DNA from: Aculops lycopersici
Taxonomy: Eukaryota > Arthropoda > Arachnida > Trombidiformes > Eriophyidae
DNA length: 19,842 nt
Assembly (NCBI GenBank): GCA_015350385.1
Contig: WNKI01000001.1
Span: 3,656,261 to 3,676,102 of the forward strand
Reading direction: 5' to 3'
Both the position numbers and the translations under genes were made by a program. The notes under the pieces are model-generated. The model was not told the DNA's origin. It was given only the letters and a program-made list of their open reading frames with translations, and made no database searches. Shown here in pieces: positions 1-12,500 of the stretch; within the stretch, counting starts at the first letter, position 1, and every line of letters starts with the position of its first letter.

Positions 1-565
1 ATCGACGAAGAAGCCGAGATTGACGTTGAGCAGCCAGAAGAGTCAGTCATCGACTTGGTCACAGGTAAACGCATCAAGAAGACTCGCAAGCCCAAGACCG
101 AATCAGATGAAGCTTCATTCGATGAGGCCGCGCCGGTCGAGGACCAGTCAGATAAATCTCAGGTTCCTACTTCGGTAGCCGATGGCGACCAAGTTGAGAT
201 TGCCGACGAGTACGTAGTCGACGAGCCTACTGGTCGTCGCGTTAGCCGCAAGGTCCGTCGTCCTCGCAAGAAATCTGCTGACGACGCGGATCAAAAGCTG
301 CTCGCTAAAAGTGACGCCACTCTCGAGTTATCATCGGAAGCTGCAGACCAAGAATCGGCTGATCTAGATATTGACCAACAAGCTGAGTTTGTTATAGACT
401 CAGTGACAGGTACGCGCACCCCTAAGGTACGCAAACCAAAGAGTGGAAAAGAAGATGAGTCAAAAACTAGGACTGAAACATTAGATCTAATACCACAAGA
501 ACCACACGAGACTGCTGAGGTTGACGTTGAACAGCCTGAGGAGTATTTCGTTGACTCGGTTATTG
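1..565 (+). repeat. Segment E, copy 1 (about three modules)
   Basis: Direct in-frame homolog of 14131-14622 (offset 14130), of 12382-12880 (offset 12375) and of 6856-7392 (offset 6831 after an 18-base length difference). It holds IDLVTGKR, VDEPTGRR and IDSVTGTR pivots. The window opens inside a module, so the array extends upstream. Confidence 0.9.
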
Positions 566-3500
566 GCAAGCGCATTACGAGAGCACGCAGACCACGCCTC
601 GATTCAACCGATAAGCCTAAAGATTATCCGGTTGATAGTTTCATCGAGACTGATGAGGCTGAAACCCTGACACCGGAAGTTGGTGACCAAGAGAATGGCG
701 AGCAGTACACAGCAGACAAGTTGACGGGTCGCAGAGTTCGTCGAGTTCGTAAACCTAAATTATATTCAAAGGATGAGCCGACATTGAGCGAATTTGCGAC
801 TGATTTGATACCTGATGAAATAAGAGAAGTTGCAAATGATACAACTGAAGCTGTTGATCTCGATGTAGATCAAGAAGATCAGTTTGCGATCGACTCTGTC
901 ACGGGCAGACGTGTCAAAAAGATACGCAAGCCAAAAACAAAACCAAATGAATCAGCAGAACCTTCTGTTGCTCGCACTGAGATTAGACGTCTAGAAGAAT
1001 CGATTGATGCTAGTGTCGATGTTGAGCAACCCTTAGAAAGTATGTTCGACGTTGCCACCGGCGAGCAGGTTAGATTGCAGCGTGAGTCAGAGTCTAAAGT
1101 TGAGGGTGAAATGGATAGTGATGATCGAATTGGAACTACTCTCGACATGGAGCAAGATGATGACGTTGAACCTGGTAAAGACTCTGCAAGACTCGATATT
1201 GATCGATCTAATCAAACTGAGGTTGACTCATCAAGAGACAAGCGCCGTAGAACAGCTCGTAGACTTCGCGGAGGTGATATAGTTATCGTCGAGCAAGAGG
1301 CTATCAATGATCAAATGGTATCGGGTGATGCACCAGCTGATTTCGCCGAACGCGAGCAACCTGTTTCAATCGACGAATACACTGTTGATTTGTTGACAGG
1401 TCGTAGGGTGCCTAAAGTCAAGAGACCCCGTAGAAAGCAAAGCAATACCGAGATCGCATCGGTACAAACCCCTCTCAGCGAGACAACAACTCTAGAATCG
1501 AAGCCAACTGAAGACTTGGAGGGTCCAGAGCAAGAGTCAGCTGATCTCGATGTACATCAACCAGATGAATCCGCCATCGACTCAGTAACAGGCAAGCAAG
1601 TCAAGAAAATCCGCAAGCCTCGTACCGAAACTGATGATTCACAAACACCTGTTGACGGTCGGTTAGAAACCTCGGATGCTCCTGAGATAATCGCTGCATC
1701 TGCGGACCTAGACAGCGAGTTTTCCATCGATTCTGTTACTGCTAAAAGAGTCAAGAAGGTTCGCAAACCTCGAACCAAGATCGACGAGGAATCGCTTGAA
1801 CCCACCGAGGCTAAACTCGACGCCTCAGCTGATCAAGTTTCAGCGAGCAAATCCGAGGAACCTGAATCACCTGAAGAGTTTACTGTCGATGCAATGACTG
1901 GCCGCAGGCTGCGCAAGGTGAGAAGGCCGAAGCGCAAGGATCACCATGAGCCACTGCAATCAAGTGCCGTTGATTTCGAACTGAGTCCAGACGACCATGA
2001 CAACTCCGCGGATCTCGTTGTGGAGCAAACGGAAGAGTATGTCATCGACTCAGTTTCCGGTAAGCGCACCCGAAAGGTTCGCAAGCCGCGAGAAGGGGAG
2101 CCAGAGCACAAGACGATCGATTCGGCAGCACCAAGTCAATTGGAAACTGAGGATGTGGATGGTGCAAAACCACTTGATGCAACGGAGAGTGAGCAACCGA
2201 CACAAGAGTATATCATCGACTCAGTCTCAGGTAAACGAATTGGCAAAGTGCGCAAGCCGAAGGCTAGAAAATCTCTCGATCTCACATTGCAAGAGGCCGA
2301 TGAAACTGCTGAGGTTGACATTGAGCAACTCGGACAGTTCGACATTGATTCAATCACCGGCACGCGAGTCAAGAGAGTACGCAAGCCTATCGGTGAGGTG
2401 GGCGACGAAGGTGCTACCCAGAATGTAGAAGTTGATCGTGAATTAACCGCCGCTGAACCGACGAACGGAAATCTTGATGCAGAATCAGCTGATCTCGGTG
2501 TAGATCAACCAGACGAGTTCATCGTAGATTCTGTTACTGGTAGACGCATCAAGACGATTCGCAAGCCGCGAACGAGGGTCGATGAATCTGAGACACCTGT
2601 TGAGGGACAGTCTGAGCCATTAGATGCCCCAGAATTTATTGCCGCAGCTGAAGGGCTCAAAACCGATGGAACAGTTGATGAGATATTAACTCATGGAACA
2701 ACAGCAGAGAATATCGAGGCTGATTTCGATGTAGATCAACCAGATGAATCCGCCATCGACTCAGTAACAGGCAAGCAAGTCAAGAAAATCCGCAAGCCTC
2801 GTACCGAAACTGATGATTCACAAACACCTGTTGACGGTCGGTTAGAAACCTCGGATGCTCCTGAGATAATCGCTGCATCTGCGGACCTACAACCGACTGG
2901 CGATGGGCTCGTCGCTGACTCGCTAAGAGGTCGCCGAGTTCGCAAGGTCAAGAAGCCGAAGCGCAAAGACAGCGACACCGTTGTTGATATACCTGCAGAG
3001 AGAGAATCTAGAATCGAGATGACACTTGGTGAGCTAGACTCAGAATCGGCGAACATAGAGGTAGAACAACCAGTCGAGTATACTATCGATTCAGTTACAG
3101 GTAAGCGGATCGAAAAGATACGCAAGCCTCGTACTAGAACCGATGTATCAGATGAGAAACCTGCCGATGAGCAGATTGATACTTATGAGATCTCCATAAC
3201 TCTTGTTGAAGGCGACAAACTCAAGCCAGCCGATGAAGACACTGTTGATTCGTTGACAGGTAAGAAAATGCGAAAGGTTAGGAGACCTAGGCGAAAGCAG
3301 AGCGAACCCATTACTCATACTAAAGCCGCAAATCTAACATTGGAAGGTCGGGCTGAAGAGTCAGCTGATCTCGGTGTAGATCAGCCAGACGAGTTTTTTA
3401 TCGATCTTGTCACAGGCGAGCGTGTCAAGACGACCTGTAAGCCGAAGAGCGAAGACGCACAAAAGTCTGCAAGCCATGTTGCCAAAGATTTGGAAATGCG

Positions 3501-6500
3501 TCCCGTCGATGATGATGATGTACAGTCTGAAGGAGAAATCGAGTCGATTGACATTGACCAGCCTGAACAGTACGAGCTCGACATAATGACGGGCAAGCGT
3601 GTTAAGAAAACACGCACGCCTCATGTCAAGGAAGAGAGTGTCGAACAAGAGGCTATGGATGGGCAAATCGTATCTGGTGAGACACCAGCTGACATTGCTG
3701 AGTGTGAGGAGCCTTTTACGACCGACGAGCATGCTGATGATCTGTTGACAGGTCGTCAGGGGCGCAAGGTCAAGAGACCTCGTAGAGAGCAAAATAAGTC
3801 CACTTCCGGGCCAGCTGGTCACAGTGAGGCGACAACTTTAGCACTGGAACCAACGGAAGATCGAGAACAAGAGTCAGCCGATCTCGGTGTAGATCAGCCT
3901 GACGAGTTTGTCATCGATTCTGTTATTGGTAAACGAGTCAAGAAGGTTCGCAAGCCTCGAACCAAGATCGACGAGGAATCGCTTGAACCCATCGAGGCTA
4001 AACTCGACGCCTCAGCTGATCAAGTTTCAGCGAGCAAATCCGAGGAACCTGAATCACCTGATGAGTTTACTGTCGATGCATTGGCTGGTCGCAGAGTGCG
4101 CAAGTTGAGAAGGGTGAAGCCCGAACTAGACGATCTGAAGGATGATAGTAGAACTGATATCGAGTTGACTCCAGGTGAACCAGAAGGCGAATCTGCAAGT
4201 CTGGTTCTCGATCAACCAGAAGCCGAGTACATTGTTGACTCAGTTACTGGCAAGCTTATCACAAAGATTCGCAGGCCACGCAGAAAACAATCGACTGACC
4301 TAGCGCCGGATACAGTAGTACAAGAAGACGAGCAAGCAGAAACATCACACACCCTAATGCTGCTACCCGACGAGGAGGAGCCGGAGGAATCCGAGGACGT
4401 GTCGGTGACTGCAAACATACGCAGAAAGCAGAGACCGCGCAAATCGAGTGCCGATGTTAGTGAGCAGACTGCTCGTAGTGCCGCGACGCTTCCAGTCGAG
4501 CCAGAGGAGAGCGAGGTTGTAGAACCGGATGCAGAGCTTGACATTGAGCAGCAGCAACAGCATGAAAAGCCCGTAATGGACTCTGCTTCAGCTGAGCACG
4601 GTGAGCGCGTAGAGAGACCGAAACAATCCACTAATACCGAATCAGTACCTGAACATATTGCATCAAGTATTACGCCGCTCGAGTTGGCGCCTACTGACAG
4701 TGAGAGCGTCGACATCGATGTTGAACAGCCGGATGAGTTCGCTGTAGACCATGTTACGGGTAGACGCATCAGAAAGACGCATAAACCAATCCATCGACCT
4801 CTGGTAGAGGGCGACCAGGCCGACGATAGACAGCCGGACGAAGATGCAAAACAAGAAACAGCCATCGCATCACTTAGGCTGGATAGTCAAGAAACAGCTG
4901 AAGTTGATGTTGAGCAACCTGGCGAGATAGTTATTGACTCAACGACAGGTAGGAAGGACAGTGAGTCGGAGCCCACTGAAATCGGAGGCCACCTCGATAC
5001 CCTGGAATCTGCAACCCTGTTGAGAGCTGATATTGACCTACAGGACGCAGCTGATGAATACACTGTCGACGAGCTGACCGGACGTCGTATCCGGAAGATC
5101 CGTCGTCCTCGGAAGAAGACTGGCAAGGACCAGCCAGAGGCTCGCAGTGGCGCTAGTCTTGATATTGCAACAGAAAATGAAGACGATGAGTCAACTGAGC
5201 TTGACATCGATAAAAAGCCCGAATATATCGTCGACTCAGTTTCAGGTGAACGAGTCCGTAAGGTGTTGAGTCCTCGAATAAAGCCTGAAGGTCAACCTAC
5301 CTCAGAGGAGATATCTGAATTGGATTTGGATATTAAGCAAAAAGATGAGACGGTCGGAGTAGAGCTTGAGCAACCAGAAGAGTATGCCATCGACTCTACG
5401 ACTGGCCAGCAGGTAGGAAAGATTCGTCGACCCAAGACCAAGACAGGTGATCAAGAAGCTGGTTCGGAACACGCTGACACATGCGATGAACCTACAGCTG
5501 TTGAGCTGGACCAACAGGAACCGGTGGTCGAGTACGAAGTTGATTCTTCGACAGGTCGCCGTGTCAGAAAGGCACGTCGTCCTGGAAAAAGGATCGAGGA
5601 GGACGGAGAGCCAATCGCTGGAAGTGGAGTATCCTCTTCAGCTCAAATAACACCCGACACAATAACTACATCTGAAGAGCCAGAAGCAGAACTAGATGTT
5701 GAGCAGGAAACAGAATACACCGTTGACTCAATGACAGGTAAACGTACCAAGAAGCTTCTCAAACCGAGAAGAAAGATCGACGATCAACCTGGAGCGGAGC
5801 AGTCGAGCAAGTCTCTCGAAATCACACCTCGAGAGGTAGACGATATAGACGAAGAAGCCGAGATTGATGTTGAGCAGCCAGAAGAGTCAGTCATCGACTT
5901 GGTCACAGGTAAATGCATCAAGAAGACTCGCAAGCCTAAGTCAGAGGCGAGCGAGATGTCACTCGACGAGGCCACGCCTGTCGACGACCAGCCAGAGATA
6001 TCTCAGGTACCATCTTCGGTAGCTGACGTAGACCTACAGGACGCAGCTGATGACTACACTGTCGACGAGCTAACCGGACGTCGTATTCGAAAGGTCCGTC
6101 GTCCTCGGAAGAAGACTGGCAAGGACCGGCCAGAGGCTCGCAGTGGCGCTAGTCTTGATATTGCAACAGAAAATGAAGACGATGAGACAGCTGAGCTTAG
6201 CATTGATCAAAAGCCTGAGTATATCGTCGATTCAGTTTCAGGTGAACGAGTCCATAAGACCCGTCGACCCAAAGCCAAGACGCAGCCTGACTCTGAACAA
6301 CAAGCTGGCGCATCTTCTGATAGAACCTTCCAAGAACCTGATGAGTCGGCTGAGGTCGACACTGAGCAACCTGTAGAGAAGGTCATCGAATCGGTTATCG
6401 GCGAGAAGGCCAAAAAAATGCGCAAGCCAAAGAGTAAGCTCGACGATGAGCGACCTCAAGAAATAGCACCGGAGGATGGAAATCTAGAGGCATCCGATGC

Positions 6501-9500
6501 ACCGGCCTCAAGCCGCCAGTTGGAACAACAGGCGCCGTTAGAGGAGCACGAAATCGATAGTGCAACAGGACAGCATGTAAGAAAGGTGCGTCGTCCAAAG
6601 GAAAAGACCGAAGATGACGTAAAACCAGCGACTACAAGCCAAACAACGGATTTGAAAAAGTTTACACCAGAGACAACTAGGGAGTCGTCGGCTGATCTAG
6701 ATGTTGAGCAGGAACCAGAATACGCTGTAGACTCAGTGACAGGTAAACGTACCAAGAAGGTTCTCAAACCGAGAAAAAAGATAGACGATCAACCTGGAGT
6801 GGAGCAGTCTAGCAAATCTCTCGAAATCACACCTAGAGAGGTAGACGAAATAAACGAAGAAGCCGAGATCGACGTCGAGCAGCCAGATGAGTCAGTCATC
6901 GACTTGGTCACAGGTAAACGAATCAAGAAGATTTGCAAGCCTAAGTCAGAGGCGAGCGAGACGCCTGTCGACGACCAGCTAGAATCATCCGAAGCACAAG
7001 CCTCCTTAGTTGATGGCGACCAAGTAGAGATTGCCGACGAGTACGTCGTCGACGAGCCTACTGGTCGTCGCTTTAGCCGCAAGGTCCGTCGTCCTCGCAA
7101 GAAATCTGCTGACGACGCGGACCAAGAGCTGCTCGCTAAAAAAGACGCCACTCTCGAGTTATCATCGGAAGCTGCAGACCAAGAATCGGCTGATCTAGAC
7201 ATTGACCAACAAGCTGAGTTTGCTATAGACTCAGTTACGGGTACGCGCACCCCTAAGGTACGCAAACCAAAGAGTGGAAAAGAAGATGAGTCAAAAACTA
7301 GGACTGAAGCATTGGATCTAATACAACAGGAACCACACGAGACTGCTGAGGTTGACGTTGAACAGCCTGAGGAGTATGTCGTTGACTCGGTTACTGGTAA
7401 ACGTGTTCGGATGAGAAAATTCCTACGGAAGGCTAGTGTTGAAGAACCAACATCTTGCAAGGAAGCTGAATTGAAATCAGCTTCTCATTCCTTGGTCTCC
7501 GTTCCAGGCAAAACAACCTCGGCTGATTTGGAGTCTCCCGATGTTGACATCCATCAAATTGATGATCACAATATTGACTCAGTCACCAGCAAGCGCACTA
7601 GAACATTGCTTAAGCCACGTGTTGAGCCAGATGATAAGCCTGAAAGTCAAATGGAATCGATCAATGACAGCGTAGAGACAAGAGAAATTTCAGTTGATGA
7701 ATCAGAACTCGATGAGCAAGACATAGCTCATGGCGAGTTTCCGGTTAATGAATCGACTGGCCGCAAAAGGCGCAAACCTAGGCGCAAGGTAGAGTTGTCA
7801 GCAACAGGTGAGCAGCCAATGAGTGTGTCTGCACCCGATGTGGTCGGAACAGAAGAGCTTGTCGAGTCTTCAGCCGATCAACCTGTTGATCTCGGTGTAG
7901 ATCAAGATGGTGAGTTTGTTGTTGACTCTATACCTGGAAAGCAAGTCAAGAAGACACGCAAACCCAAGTCTAAACTAACTGAGGAGTCGACTCGAGCAAC
8001 AACAGCCGATTTAATGGACGTCACACTTCCATCTGAATCGGAAGAACCCGCGCATGCTAGTGATAACCTTATGCTTCCCGAAGATAGCCTCGTCGATCTC
8101 GATGCCGGAAAACAACCGAAAAAGGCCGGAAAGCCGAAGACTAAAGACGGAGAAAAGCCATCTAAAGAGGCGGACGTCGAGTTGGCGTCGAAACTTGATG
8201 GAACTGAACCTAATGAAAGAGACAATGAGATAGATGTTGACTCTGTAACCGGTAAGCGAATCAGGAAGACCCGAACGCCGAAGAGCGAAGACGCACAAAA
8301 GTCTGCAAGCCATGTTGCCAAAGATTTGGAAATGCGTCCCGTCGATGATGATGATGTACAGTCTGAAGGAGAAATCGAGTCGATTGACATTGACCAGCCT
8401 GAACAGTACGAGCTCGACATAATGACGGGCAAGCGTGTTAAGAAAACACGCACGCCTCATGTCAAGGAAGAGAGTGTCGAACAAGAGGCTATGGATGGGC
8501 AAATCGTATCTGGTGAGACACCAGCTGACATTGCTGAGTGTGAGGAGCCTTTTACGACCGACGAGCATGCTGATGATCTGTTGACAGGTCGTCAGGGGCG
8601 CAAGGTCAAGAGACCTCGTAGAGAGCAAAGTGCCGACCAGACCGTATCGGAATCAGTCCCTTACAGCGAGACAGCAACTCTAACCTTGAAGCAAACTGAA
8701 GACTTTGAGGATCCAAAGCAAGAGTCAGCTGAGCTCGATGTGGATCAGCCAGATGAGATCACTGTTGATTCTGCCATGGTAAAACGTGTCAAGAAGATCC
8801 TCAAGCCGCGTGTGCAGGCTGATGAATCGGATGATAAACCTGTTGAAGAGCAGATATCTACATCCGATGTCCAGCTCTCAGTCGTTGAAGGTGAAGATTT
8901 TCAGCCAGCCGATGACTACATAGTTGATTCGCTGACAGGTGAGCGGGTGCGAAAGGTTAGGAAACCTAAGCGAGAGCAAAGTGGAGACGAACCTGGATCC
9001 GAATGCATCTCTCACAGTAAGGCTGCAAATCTAATTTTGGAGGATCCACGAGAGGAATCAGCTGATCTCGATGTAGATCAACCAGATGAATCCGTCATCG
9101 ACTCAGTAACAGGCAAGCGTGTCAAGAAAATCCGCAAGCCTCGTACCGAAACTGATGATTCACAAACACCTGTTGACGGTCGGTTAGAAACCTCGGATGC
9201 TCCTGAGATAATCGCTGCATCTGCGGACCTACAACCGACTGGCGATGGGCTCGTCGCTGACTCGCTAAGAGGTCGCCGAGTTCGCAAGGTCAAGAAGCCG
9301 AAGCGCAAAGACAGCGACACCGTTGTTGATATACCTGCAGAGAGAGAATCTAGAATCGAGATGACACTTGGTGAGCTAGACTCAGAATCGGCGAACATAG
9401 AGGAAGAACAACCCGACGAGTATACTATCGATTCAGTTACAGGTAAGCGGATCGAAAAGATACGCAAGCCTCGTACTAGAACCGATGTATCAGATGAGAA

Positions 9501-12500
9501 ACCTGCCGATGAGCTGATTGAGACCGAGTCCGCTTCCGGGCCAGCTGGCCACAGTGAGGCGACAACTCTGGCACTGGAACCAACGGAAAATCGAGAACAA
9601 GAGTCAGCTGATCTCGGTGTAGATCAGCCTGAAGAGTTTGTCATCAATTCTGTTACTGGTAAACGAGTCAAGAAGGTTCGCAAACATCGAACCAAGATCG
9701 ACGAGGAATCGCTTGAACCCATCGAGGCTAAACTCGACGCCTCAGCTGATCAAGTTTCAGCGAGCAAATCCGAGGAACCTGAATCACTTGATGAGTCTAC
9801 TGTCGATGCATTGACTGGCCGCAGGCTGCGCAAGGTGAGAAGGCCGAAGCGCAAGGATCACCATGAGCCACTGCAATCAAGTGCCGTTGATTTCGAACTG
9901 AGGCCAGACGACCATGACAACTCCGCGGATCTCGTTGTGGAGCAAACGGAAGAGTATGTCATCGACTCAGTTTCCGGTAAGCGCACCCGAAAGGTTCGCA
10001 AGCCGCGAGAAGGGGAGCCAGAGCACAAGACGATCGATTCGGCAGCACCAAGTCAATTGGAAACTGAGGATGTGGATGGTGCAAAACCACTTGATGCAAC
10101 GGAGAGTGAGCAACCGACACAAGAGTATATCATCGACTCAGTCTCAGGTAAACGAATTGGCAAAGTGCGCAAGCCGAAGGCTAGAAAATCTCTCGATCTC
10201 ACATTGCAAGAGGCCGATGAAACTGCTGAGGTTGACATTGAGCAACTCGAACAGTTCGACATTGATTCAATCACCGGCACGCGAGTCAAGAGAGTACGCA
10301 AGCCTCGCGGTGAGGCGGGCGACGAATGTGCCCCCCAGAATGTAGAAGTTGATCGTGAATTAACCGCCGCTGAACCGACGAACGGAAATCTTGATGCAGA
10401 ATCAGCTGATCTCGGTGTAGATCAACCAGACGAGTTTGTCATCGATTCTGTTACTGGTAGACGCATCAAGACGATTCGCAAGCCGCGAACGAGGGTCGAT
10501 GAATCTGAGACACCTATCGAGGGCCAATCTGAAACCCCAGATGCTCCAGAATCTACTGCTGTAGCAGAGAGTCTCAAACCGGTCGATGAGTATATCTTTG
10601 ACTCGTTGACTGGTGATCGAGTGCGCAAGGTCAAGAAACCGAAACGCAAAGATGACAGCCAGTTACCTGATGATAGCAAATCATCGATTGAGATTTCACT
10701 TGCTGATGAACAAGACGTGGAGTCCGCGGATCTTGATTTAGACCAACCGGAATCCGAGTGCATTGTTGACTCAGTTACTGGCAAGCTTATCACAAAGATT
10801 CGCAGGCCACGCAGAAAACAATCGACTGACCTAGCGCCGGATACAGTAGTACAAGAAGACGAGCAAGCAGAAACATCACACACCCTAATGCTGCTACCCG
10901 ACGAGGGGGAACCGGAGGAATCCGAGGAAGTGTCGGTGACTGCAAACATACGCAGAAAGCAGAGACCGCGCAAATCGAGTGCCGATGTTAGTGAGCAGAC
11001 TGCTCGTAGTGCCGCGACGCTTCCAGTCGAGCCAGAGGAGAGCGAGGTTGTAGAACCGGATGCAGAGCTTGACATTGAGCAGCAGCAACAGCATGAGGAG
11101 CCCGTAATGGACTCTGCTTCAGCTGAGCACGGTGAGCGCGTAGAGAGACCGAAACAATCCACTAATATCGAATCAGTACCTGAACATATTGCATCAAGTA
11201 TTACGCCGCTCGAGTTGGCGCCTACTGACAGTGAGAGCGTCGACATCGATGTTGAACAGCCGGATGAGTTCGCTGTAGACCATGTTACGGGTAGACGCAT
11301 CAGAAAGACGCATAAACCAATCCATCGACCTCTGGTAGAGGGCGACCAGGCCGACGATAGACAGCCGGACGAAGATGCAAAACAAGAAACAGCCATCGCA
11401 TCACTTAGGCTGGATAGTCAAGAAACAGCTGAAGTTGATGTTGAGCAACCTGGCGAGATAGTTATTGACTCAACGACAGGTAGGAAGGACAGTGAGTCGG
11501 AGCCCACTGAAATCGGAGGCCACCTCGATACCCTGGAATCTGCAACCCTGTTGAGAGCTGATATTGACCTACAGGACGCAGCTGATGAATACACTGTCGA
11601 CGAGCTGACCGGACGTCGTATCCGGAAGATCCGTCGTCCTCGGAAGAAGACTGGCAAGGACCAGCCAGAGGCTCGCAGTGGCGCTAGTCTTGATATTGCA
11701 ACAGAAAATGAAGACGATGAGTTAGCTGAGCTTGGCATTGATCAAGAGCCTGAGTATATTGTCGATTCAGTTTCAGGTGAACGAGTCCGTAAGGTGTTGA
11801 GTCCTCGAATAAAGCCTGAAGGTCAACCTACCTCAGAGGAGATATCTGAATTGGATTTGGATATTAAGCAAAAAGATGAGACGGTCGGAGTAGAGCTTGA
11901 GCAACCAGAAGAGTATGCCATCGACTCTACGACTGGCCAGCAGGCAAGAAAGATTCGTCGACCCAAGACCAAGAGAGGTGATCAAGAAGCTGGTTCGGAA
12001 CACTCTGACACATGCGATGAACCTACAGCTATTGAGCTGGACCAACAGGAACCAGTGGTCGAGTACGAAGTTGATTCTTCGACAGGTCGCCGTGTCAGAA
12101 AGGCACGTCGTCCTGGAAAAAGGATCGAGGAGGACGGAGAGCCAATAGCTGAAAGTGGAGTATCCTCTTCAGCTCAAATAACACCCGACACAATAACTAC
12201 ATCTGAAGAGCCAGAAGCAGAACTAGATGTTGAGCAGGAAACAGAATACACCGTTGACTCAATGACAGGTAAACGTACCAAGAAGGTTCTCAAACCGCGA
12301 AGAAAGATCGACGATCAACCTGGAGTGGAGCAGTCGAGCAAGTCTCTTGAAATCACACCTCGAGAGGTAGACGAAATAAACGAAGAAGCCGAGATCGACG
12401 TCGAGCAGCCAGATGAGTCAGTCATCGACTTGGTCACAGGTAAACGAATCAAGAAGATACGCAAGCCCAAGACCGAATCAGATGAAGCTTCATTCGATGA

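Larger units (their letters stand above)
4210..5938 (+). repeat. Segment B, copy 1 (1.7 kb direct repeat)
   Basis: Matches 10741-12469 at offset 6531. The stretch 4638-5191 is identical to 11169-11722 over 554 bases by my reading; the rest carries scattered substitutions. It contains a pivot-poor insert (4330-4600) and about nine modules with pivots from 4246 to 5911. It is the longest duplication in the window. Confidence 0.92.

Noticed and set aside
1997..2428. + strand frame-2 open frame of 143 codons, repeated at 9914-10345
   Set aside because: It exists twice only because segment A is duplicated; it lies wholly inside the continuous frame-1 reading frame, which has consistent modules and keeps phase.
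4543..4563. Possible CAG/CAA trinucleotide expansion (QQQQ run)
   Set aside because: Only four to five glutamine codons, interrupted by CAA and the same length in copy 2; no sign of an expanded microsatellite.
5277..5282. AATAAA polyadenylation-like hexamer (also at 11808-11813)
   Set aside because: It is made of the codons CGA-ATA-AAG in the middle of the coding frame and is copied with segment B; nothing ends there.
10422..11396. Antisense open frame of 324 codons, with similar ones at 4212-4865, 6789-7460, 8011-8628, 14289-14969 and elsewhere
   Set aside because: They are shadows of the repetitive + strand frame: they recur wherever the same blocks recur, begin at arbitrary ATGs, and encode reverse-complement low-complexity Ser-rich strings with no recognisable domain.
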